A stretch of 64,000 nucleotides of DNA, taken from positions 62,001-126,000 of the forward strand of contig JAFPWN010000047.1 in NCBI GenBank assembly GCA_017412765.1, written 5' to 3'. The notes under the pieces were generated by a model. That model did not search any database. It was not told the DNA's origin and saw nothing but the letters and a program-made list of their open reading frames with translations. The stretch comes from Oscillospiraceae bacterium (GTDB taxonomy: Bacteria > Bacillota > Clostridia > Oscillospirales > Oscillospiraceae). The number at the start of each line of letters is the position of its first letter. Within the stretch, counting starts at the first letter, position 1. Below, in pieces: positions 59,205-64,000 of the stretch. The position numbers were made by a program, and so were the translations under genes.

Positions 59205-61007
59205 ATGAAGCTAAGTCTTATTATACCCGCGGTGATCATATTTTTAATCTTTCTTACGGTGCTTGAGCTGAGTAAAAATACCGTACTTGGCTGGATACTT
59301 GCGGCAGCCGTGCTTGCGGCGTTTTTTATAGTTAACGCCACTGTCCTCAGGGGCGGAGCGTGGTACTTCAAGGCGCTCGCATGGGCCGCGTTCATCGCGC
59401 TGCTTGGGGCGGACCTGTGGCTGACTCAGCCGCCGATAAGGGCCGTGCCGGCGGCGGATCACAAAAACCCGGTTGAGACGGGAATAGTGACCGTCGCGGA
59501 GGGCGACCTCACCGGAGTGTACTCCGAGGACAAGGCGGTGGAGCTGTATATGGGCGTGCCCTACGCGAAGCCGCCGGTAGGGGAGCTGAGATGGAAAGCT
59601 CCGCAGGACGCGGAGAAATGGCAGGGCGTGCGCAGGTGCGATACTTACGCGCCGCAGGCGATGCAGGGGAGAACTCCTGCGCTGATGGGCTCGCTCGTGG
59701 ATATTTTTATATACAAGCAGTATCAGGTAACGCTGAAGGATAATTTCCTCGCGCCGATGAGCGAGGACTGCCTCTATCTCAATATCTGGAAGCCGGCAGG
59801 AGAGATAAAGGACGCGCCGGTGCTGGTCTTTATCCACGGCGGGTCGCTAAATTCCGGTCAGACGTGGTGGTCTGAGTATAACGGCGAGGCGCTTGCCCGG
59901 CGCGGCATCGTAGTCGTGAACTTTGCCTACCGCCTCGGAGTGTTCGGTTACATGGGACACCCGGAGCTTCTCGACGAAGCCGGAAGCACTGGAAACTACG
60001 GACTTTTAGACCAAATTAAAGCGCTCGAATGGGTGCAGAAGAATATAGGCGCATTTGGCGGAGATAAAAACAACGTAACTCTCGCGGGGGAGAGCGCCGG
60101 CTCTTCGAGCGTCAGCGCGCTGTGCGTAAGTCCGCTCGCAAAGGGACTTTTCCGCCGCGCGATCGGTGAATCCTCAAGCGTTGCCGGCGTGAAGCCGTAT
60201 CACACATTCCGCTCGCTTGATGCGGCGCTCAAGGGCGGCGAGGACGTTCAGAAGGAGTTTAACTGCGCTTCTCTTGCCGAAATGCGCTCGATCCCGGCTG
60301 AAAAGCTCGTCGGCACGCAGTTCACCCCGTCCGCTATGACCGTTGACGGCTATGCGCTCAGGGAGCAGCCGTATCTCACCTACGAGAGGGGAGAGCAGAA
60401 CGAGGAGGCGCTCCTCAATGGCTACAACAAGAACGAATCGATAGTGTTCTCGTTCTTCTACAAGGTGGATGAAGCCGATCTTGCGAAGAATATCGAGCCG
60501 CTGTTCGGGGAGTTTTCCGAAGAAGCGGCAAAGCTCCTGCCGATCGAGGAGGTCAAGGCGCCGTATAAATACATAGTCGATCAGGGCGGCAGCGCAAAGG
60601 GCACGTTTGATAAGCTTCTGACAGCGGCGTGGTTCTCTTACAGCCATTATTCGTGGTCGCGGCTTGACGCTAAAGCCGGGATCCCGGTGTGGGAGTACTA
60701 TTTCACAAAGGACAACGGCTCGATGGGCTCGAATCACGGCGGCGAGATGCCGTACTGCTACGGAAACCTTAACCGCCACGCATGGCTGTACGACGAGTCT
60801 GATTTTGCGCTCGAGAACACGATGCTTACGTATTGGGAAAACTTCTGCCGTTACGGCGACCCTAACGGAGCGGGAGTTCCGGAGTGGAAAAAGTTCAATG
60901 AGGACGAAACGAAGATCCTCGAGCTTGGCGATAATGTCGGAATGGTCGAGGATCCGTTCCTCGAGGTCTATAATGTCATAGACAAATATCAGAATACGCA
61001 GAGGTGA
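59205..61007 (+). CDS. Membrane-anchored type B carboxylesterase
   Basis: A 600-residue protein. The N-terminal 75 residues form about three membrane helices, unusual for the family. The alpha/beta-hydrolase follows: EDCLYLNIWKP, FIHGGSLNSG (oxyanion hole), catalytic Ser in AGESAGSSSV, and His in SNHGGEMPYCY. It hydrolyses carboxylic esters; the substrate is unknown and could be acylated carbohydrate. The catalytic domain should face outside if the anchor has an odd number of helices. The PNPOx-like gene follows 4 bp downstream. Confidence 0.88.
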   Translation: MKLSLIIPAVIIFLIFLTVLELSKNTVLGWILAAAVLAAFFIVNATVLRGGAWYFKALAWAAFIALLGADLWLTQPPIRAVPAADHKNPVETGIVTVAEGDLTGVYSEDKAVELYMGVPYAKPPVGELRWKAPQDAEKWQGVRRCDTYAPQAMQGRTPALMGSLVDIFIYKQYQVTLKDNFLAPMSEDCLYLNIWKPAGEIKDAPVLVFIHGGSLNSGQTWWSEYNGEALARRGIVVVNFAYRLGVFGYMGHPELLDEAGSTGNYGLLDQIKALEWVQKNIGAFGGDKNNVTLAGESAGSSSVSALCVSPLAKGLFRRAIGESSSVAGVKPYHTFRSLDAALKGGEDVQKEFNCASLAEMRSIPAEKLVGTQFTPSAMTVDGYALREQPYLTYERGEQNEEALLNGYNKNESIVFSFFYKVDEADLAKNIEPLFGEFSEEAAKLLPIEEVKAPYKYIVDQGGSAKGTFDKLLTAAWFSYSHYSWSRLDAKAGIPVWEYYFTKDNGSMGSNHGGEMPYCYGNLNRHAWLYDESDFALENTMLTYWENFCRYGDPNGAGVPEWKKFNEDETKILELGDNVGMVEDPFLEVYNVIDKYQNTQR

Positions 61008-61011
61008 AGCC

Positions 61012-61485
61012 ATGTTCCGCGAAATGAGGAGAAAAAGACAGCAGATTTCTAATGAGGAGTGCGAGAGGGTGCTCCGTGAGAACGTTACCGGCGTGCTCGG
61101 AGTTATCGGTGACGGGGACTATCCTTACACAGTGCCGGTAAACTATCACTACACGGACGGCAAAATCTATTTCCATGGAGCAAAGAGCGGGCACAAGCTC
61201 GACTCTATGCTCAGAAACGATAAGGTCTCTTTCTGTGTGATCGACAGGGACGACGTGGACAGTGAGAAGATGACGACGCTCTACCGCAGCGTTATAATCT
61301 TCGGCAGAGCACGCGTAATAGACGATACCGAAGAGATGATCGAAAAGGTCAGAGAGTTCGGACTGCGCTGCAATCCGAGCTTAGATGCCGTCAACGCCGA
61401 GATAAAGGCGGAGCTTCCGGGACTCAGAGTCTTTGAAATCACGCCTGAGCATATGACCGGCAAGGTCGGTAAAGAGCTGTTATAA
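61012..61485 (+). CDS. Pyridoxamine-5'-phosphate-oxidase-family (NimA-like) flavoprotein
   Basis: A 157-residue split-barrel FMN protein: GVLGVIGDGDYPYTVPVNYHYTDGKIYFHGAKSGHKLD, then VSFCVIDRDD and SVIIFGRARVI. Similar proteins are annotated as 5-nitroimidazole reductases (NimA) or general flavin oxidoreductases. A small redox role fits the near thioredoxin genes. It is 4 bp after the esterase gene. Its terminator is supplied by the foldback element at 61490. Confidence 0.88.
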   Translation: MFREMRRKRQQISNEECERVLRENVTGVLGVIGDGDYPYTVPVNYHYTDGKIYFHGAKSGHKLDSMLRNDKVSFCVIDRDDVDSEKMTTLYRSVIIFGRARVIDDTEEMIEKVREFGLRCNPSLDAVNAEIKAELPGLRVFEITPEHMTGKVGKELL

Positions 61486-61489
61486 TGGA

Positions 61490-61645
61490 AAGGGCGCGTT
61501 GCAAAATACTCTTGCAGTGTCATTGCGAGGCTCCGTAAGGAGCCGTGGCAATCCGTTTTCCCTTCAAATGGGTATTACGGATTCCCACGCCAGTGAGCGC
61601 ACTGGCTCGGAATGACAGACTTTTCGTATTTTGCAACACGCCCTT
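61490..61645. mobile_element. MITE-like foldback element
   Basis: A 156-bp element with 20-bp terminal inverted repeats (AAGGGCGCGTTGCAAAATAC at 61490; its complement with one mismatch at 61626-61645). Inside, TGTCATTGCGAG ... CGTGGCAATCCG and CGGATTCCCACG ... CTCGGAATGACA form a second inverted layer with two small hairpins (GGCTCC/GGAGCC and GCCAGTG/CACTGGC). No coding capacity. No clear target duplication. It sits between convergent genes and may terminate both. Confidence 0.75.
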
Positions 61646-61871
61646 ATTTTTTGCTTGGTTTCGGGTACGGCTTCATCTCGTCTGTTCTGCCGAGAATGTA
61701 GTCTGTGCTTACGTTGTAAAAATCAGCGAGCTTGATAAGAACGTCTGTCGGTATGTCTCTGCTTCCTATTTCGTAATGAGAGTAACCCACCTGTGAGCAT
61801 TGCAGGTATTTCGCAATATCCTTTTGCTTTAAGTCACGATCTTCCCGAAGATCGCGCAACCTTTCGTACAT
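61644..61871 (-). CDS. XRE-family transcriptional regulator
   Basis: A 75-residue protein with one Cro/C1-type helix-turn-helix: RLRDLREDRDLKQKDIAKYLQCSQVGYSHYEIGSRDIP and LADFYNVSTDYILGRTDE. It has no sensor domain. It is divergent from the zinc-finger membrane protein, and palindromic sites in the region between them (61913-61957) suggest that it represses both. The stop codon lies in the right end of the foldback element. Confidence 0.88.
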   Translation of the reverse strand: MYERLRDLREDRDLKQKDIAKYLQCSQVGYSHYEIGSRDIPTDVLIKLADFYNVSTDYILGRTDEMKPYPKPSKK

Positions 61872-61912
61872 ATTAAAGCCTCCCGAAAATGTTTGTACAA
61901 AAAGTTTAACCT

Positions 61913-61957
61913 AAAACAATTTGTTTTATTGACTTATAGTCCAAAATGGTCTATAAT
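61913..61957 (+). promoter_or_regulatory. Promoter with two palindromes between the XRE and zinc-finger genes
   Basis: TTGACT (61929) and TATAAT (61952), spacer 17 bp, serve the + strand gene. The spacer and -10 box lie in TATAGTCCA-AAA-TGGTCTATA (61935-61955, one mismatch). A second palindrome AAAACAA-T-TTGTTTT (61913-61927) overlaps the left end of the -35 box. These are typical operators for a small XRE repressor. Confidence 0.7.
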
Positions 61958-61990
61958 GACGATACAAACTTATGTCGAGGGGGATTTTTT

Positions 61991-62563
61991 ATGCAATGTT
62001 TCTATCACGAAGAAAAAGACGCCGTAGGTCAATGCGCGGTCTGCGGCAAATTTGTCTGTAAGGATTGCGCAAGACAGTATGACAATACGCCGCTTATGTG
62101 CTATGACTGTGCTAAAACGGGGTATGAAGAATGGAAGGAGGATGCGAGAAGGTTAAAAAGAAATAGTATTATTGGGGCTGCTGTTGGTTTTTTGATAGTT
62201 ATCGGAACCGCTCTTTTTGGAAAAATGAGTATTGTAGAATATTATGCTTCGATTATTCTTGCTTCGGTTATATCAGTTATTATTGGCTTTGCGATACCGT
62301 ATGGTATGTATTATCTAAAAGATAAGAGGCTGCTGTCTTTTTTTCCACTTAGGGTAATCCTTTCTCCGTTTGCTGGTATTATCGCTTTTCCTATAATAAA
62401 TAAGAAGATACAAACAATAATTTCTGCATACGAAATGGGGGAGGGGTCGGGAACGAAAGATTTAGAGATTCAGTGTCCAAAATGTTACGAGGTTTATGAT
62501 TACAGAATTAACTCATGTCCTAAATGCGGATATAACTTGATTTACAGAAAGGTTACAAAATAA
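61991..62563 (+). CDS. Membrane protein with N-terminal B-box-like zinc finger and C-terminal zinc ribbon
   Basis: A 190-residue protein from ATG 61991 (GAGGGGGATTTTTT before it). An N-terminal Cys/His-rich finger (CFYHEEKDAVGQCAVCGKFVC and CYDC) resembles the B-box zinc finger found in some bacterial membrane proteins. Then come about three or four helices (IIGAAVGFLIVIGTALF; YYASIILASVISVIIGFAIP; LSPFAGIIAFPII). The end has a zinc ribbon CPKCYEVYDYRINSCPKCGYN. The gene is AT-rich compared with the rest, so it may have been acquired together with the XRE gene. Function unknown. Confidence 0.75.
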   Translation: MQCFYHEEKDAVGQCAVCGKFVCKDCARQYDNTPLMCYDCAKTGYEEWKEDARRLKRNSIIGAAVGFLIVIGTALFGKMSIVEYYASIILASVISVIIGFAIPYGMYYLKDKRLLSFFPLRVILSPFAGIIAFPIINKKIQTIISAYEMGEGSGTKDLEIQCPKCYEVYDYRINSCPKCGYNLIYRKVTK

Positions 62564-62596
62564 AAACAGTACACAATAAATTCACAAAATTCGTAG

Positions 62597-62625
62597 TTGA
62601 TTGTTTGACACTTTTCTGTTATACT
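62597..62625 (+). promoter_or_regulatory. Promoter of the P-loop protein gene
   Basis: TTGATT (62597) and TATACT (62620), spacer 17 bp, about 48 bp before ATG 62673. Confidence 0.7.
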
Positions 62626-62672
62626 GTATTCGGAGCAATCCAAACTATTGTAACAGAAGGGATGGATCTCAT

Positions 62673-63074
62673 ATGGTTAAGGTAATTATGGGACTTAAGG
62701 GCGAGGGAAAGACCAAGAAGCTTATCGACCTCGTCAAGACAGCTATTGATACGGAAAGCGGCGACGTTGTCGTCATCGAGGGCAATGCCGAGCTTACTTA
62801 TGATATTCCTTACAGAGCTCGTCTCGTTCAGATGAGCGAATCCGGATACGAATTTCTTAAGGGCTACATCTCCGGTCTCCACAGCGGCAACTACGACATC
62901 ACCCACATCTTTGTAGACGCGCTTCTGAAGCTCGCCGGCGACAAGGATCTCGCAAAGGCCGAGGAGTTCCTCAACTGGGTCGAGGCTTTCGGTGAGAAGG
63001 AGAACGTAAAGTTTACGATCACCATCTCCGCCGATTCCGCTCTTGCGACCGAGGGCATCAAAAAGTTCTTCTGA
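62673..63074 (+). CDS. Small P-loop protein of unknown function
   Basis: A 133-residue protein starting MVKVIMGLKGEGKTKKLIDL, a clean Walker A motif (GxxGxGKT) at residues 7-14. A possible Walker B is THIFVDALLKL. Its size is that of a minimal nucleotide-binding domain. No family is recognised with confidence, though small proteins of this type seem common in Clostridia. Codons are C-biased, so it could be well expressed. ATG follows AGAAGGGATGG. It is followed by a tiny membrane protein gene. Confidence 0.75.
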   Translation: MVKVIMGLKGEGKTKKLIDLVKTAIDTESGDVVVIEGNAELTYDIPYRARLVQMSESGYEFLKGYISGLHSGNYDITHIFVDALLKLAGDKDLAKAEEFLNWVEAFGEKENVKFTITISADSALATEGIKKFF

Positions 63075-63138
63075 TCCCGTATATAATCCGCGCCTTCGGA
63101 TATAATAAGGTCACTTAACGTGACTGGAGGGCGCAATT

Positions 63139-63306
63139 ATGAAGGATATGAAGCTTTATGAGGGCATGGGGATCGGACTTCTTGTCGGCGCCGTTATAGG
63201 CTATGCCGTCGCGCCGAAGCGAAGAAAACCGAACGCCTTTGCCCGCCGCTGCGTCAAGACGGCGGAGAGTCTTATTGACGCGATGAGCGACCTGATGGGT
63301 ATATAA
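63139..63306 (+). CDS. 55-residue YtxH-like membrane protein
   Basis: A short gene, ATG 63139 to TAA 63306, with GGAGGGCG ahead. Its start is MKDMKLYEGMGIGLLVGAVI and it continues GYAVAPKRRKPNAFARRCVK, ending SLIDAMSDLMGI. A Gly-rich helix is followed by a basic stretch and an amphipathic helix, a plan like YtxH-type small membrane proteins. It lies 64 bp after the P-loop gene and ends just before a terminator. Confidence 0.7.
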   Translation: MKDMKLYEGMGIGLLVGAVIGYAVAPKRRKPNAFARRCVKTAESLIDAMSDLMGI

Positions 63307-63308
63307 TT

Positions 63309-63348
63309 TCACCGCTCCCTTGTGAAAGCAGGGGAGCGGTGATTTTTT
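63309..63348 (+). terminator. Terminator after the small membrane gene
   Basis: TCACCGCTCCC (63309) pairs with GGGAGCGGTGA, followed by TTTTTTAT. Confidence 0.85.
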
Positions 63349-63366
63349 ATGGGGTAATATAAAAAT

Positions 63367-63396
63367 CAAAGCCCATCATCTTTCGATGATGGGCTT
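63367..63396 (-). terminator. Terminator of tRNA-Leu
   Basis: AAAGCCCATCATC (63367) pairs perfectly with GATGATGGGCTTT (63384), loop TTTC. On the minus strand it directly follows the tRNA CCA and is followed by GATTTTTATA. Confidence 0.8.
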
Positions 63397-63481
63397 TGGT
63401 GCGGGAGATGAGACTTGAACTCACACGTCGCATTGACACACGCACCTCAAACGTGCCTGTCTACCTATTCCAGCACTCCCG
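63396..63481 (-). tRNA. tRNA-Leu (anticodon GAG), CCA encoded
   Basis: Read on the minus strand: acceptor GCGGGAG pairs with CTCCCGC, D-arm CTG...CAG, anticodon stem CACGT/GCGTG with loop TTGAGGT (anticodon GAG), a long variable arm (class II, GTC/GAC), T-arm GTGAG-TTCAAGT-CTCAT, discriminator A and encoded CCA. Length 86 nt. A promoter lies upstream: TTGACA (63521-63516) and TATAAT (63499-63494), spacer 16 bp. Confidence 0.95.
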
Positions 63482-63784
63482 CGGAACGTAGACGATTATA
63501 TCAGAAATTTACGATTTGTCAACACCTAATTTTCACTTTTTTGTATTTTTCCAAAAAAGAACACCAAATCAAAAATTTGGTGAATTGGTTATTGACATAT
63601 ATATAATTAATGTGCTATAATCAGATGTTCTATAGGCACTTGGCGGGGAAATATTCCCTTTTAACTGCGTTTAGTATAGCACATAGGGCGAAAAAATCAA
63701 TAGAAAACGCCGTATTACTTGCAACGCTGCCGGGTGTATTGAAAATATGTTGACAACAGAATCTTATATAAGGAGTTGAAGAGC
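63482..63784 (+). promoter_or_regulatory. Non-coding region between tRNA-Leu and rpoB with two promoters
   Basis: This 303-bp stretch has no gene. It holds the tRNA promoter (63494-63521, minus strand), a hairpin CACCAAAT/ATTTGGTG near 63562-63582 with a T run on the minus strand, and a strong rpoB promoter: TTGACA (63592), spacer 18 bp, TATAAT (63616). GTGCTATA (63612) at the -10 box is complementary to TATAGCAC (63675). The leader of about 160 nt before rpoB could fold, but no known leader family is recognised. Confidence 0.7.
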
Positions 63785-64000
63785 TTGCCCAAGGACATAT
63801 GGTATGGCAAAACGCTGAGAAAGAGCTTTGCCAAATCGCAGGAGATCCAGGATATGCCTGATCTTCTTGAGATCCAGAGAGATTCCTACAAGTGGTTTCT
63901 GGAGAAGGGCCTGCGCGACGTATTCAAGGACGTTGCCGCCATCACCGACTATTCCGGCAATCTGGAGCTCACCTTTGTGGACTTCCGAATGGACGAGGAG
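63785..64000 (+). CDS. rpoB: RNA polymerase beta subunit, N-terminal part (cut by window end)
   Basis: The first 72 codons of RpoB: YGKTLRKSFAKSQEIQDMPDLLEIQRDSYKWFLEKGLRDVFKDVAAITDYSGNLELTFVDFRM, a clear match to the start of bacterial beta subunits. The start is TTG 63785, 9 bp after AAGGAG; another TTG at 63776 is too near the ribosome site. rplL is normally just before rpoB; here rpoB has its own promoter and follows a tRNA on the other strand. Confidence 0.95.
   Translation, partial: MPKDIWYGKTLRKSFAKSQEIQDMPDLLEIQRDSYKWFLEKGLRDVFKDVAAITDYSGNLELTFVDFRMDEE

Overview
The window looks like chromosome of an anaerobic Bacillota bacterium, probably a gut-type member of class Clostridia (Oscillospirales or Christensenellales level). 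Signs are the comEC-holA-RNase M5 order, the YloU/YloV pair, a YlmC/YmxH sporulation-type PRC-barrel protein, NrdR, a DUF1292 protein, a 6S RNA, TTG and GTG starts behind strong Shine-Dalgarno sites, and sigma-A promoters with 16-18 bp spacers. No rRNA, phage, CRISPR array or transposase gene was found. Family names come from reading the proteins by eye.

1-18.5 kb is a type IV pilus locus on the + strand: end of an unidentified gene, a prepilin-peptidase homologue with damaged catalytic motifs, PilC, PilB, a membrane VWA protein, PilT, a 1448-residue giant prepilin, a BspA-type leucine-rich-repeat protein, an RCC1-like protein, and an intact prepilin peptidase. 18.5-26.7 kb holds a Nudix hydrolase, a two-part chromate-type transporter, PBP1A, DUF1292, 6S RNA, a membrane-anchored foldase, an M24 peptidase and a YegP-like protein. 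26.7-33.3 kb has an acyltransferase pair and comEC-holA-RNase M5-nrdR. ComEC together with the pilus makes DNA uptake plausible.

33.3-40.7 kb contains a translationally coupled FeoAB / Cys-rich peptide / permease operon, an LPG-synthase-like membrane protein, an AraC regulator and a MATE exporter. 40.7-47.9 kb is a pentose-utilisation block: a FucI-like isomerase, DUF4867, two paralogous unknown membrane proteins, a xylulokinase-type kinase, an AraC regulator and a GH43 glycosidase whose promoter carries an araI-like direct repeat. 48-59 kb is mostly housekeeping: VanX-like lipoprotein, rpsB-tsf, DegV, an HD protein, FakA, Asp23, dut, trxB and trxA. 59-64 kb holds an esterase, a flavin-type oxidase, an AT-richer XRE / zinc-finger membrane pair, a P-loop protein, tRNA-Leu(GAG) and the start of rpoB.

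The most unusual signal is a 162-163 bp non-coding repeat present three times (24946, 38162, 52741). Each copy lies directly after an unrelated stem-loop, and that whole stem-loop (24, 25 or 28 bp) is repeated on the other side. This suggests a mobile element that inserts at palindromes or terminators and duplicates the entire hairpin. A second, different foldback element lies at 61490-61645.
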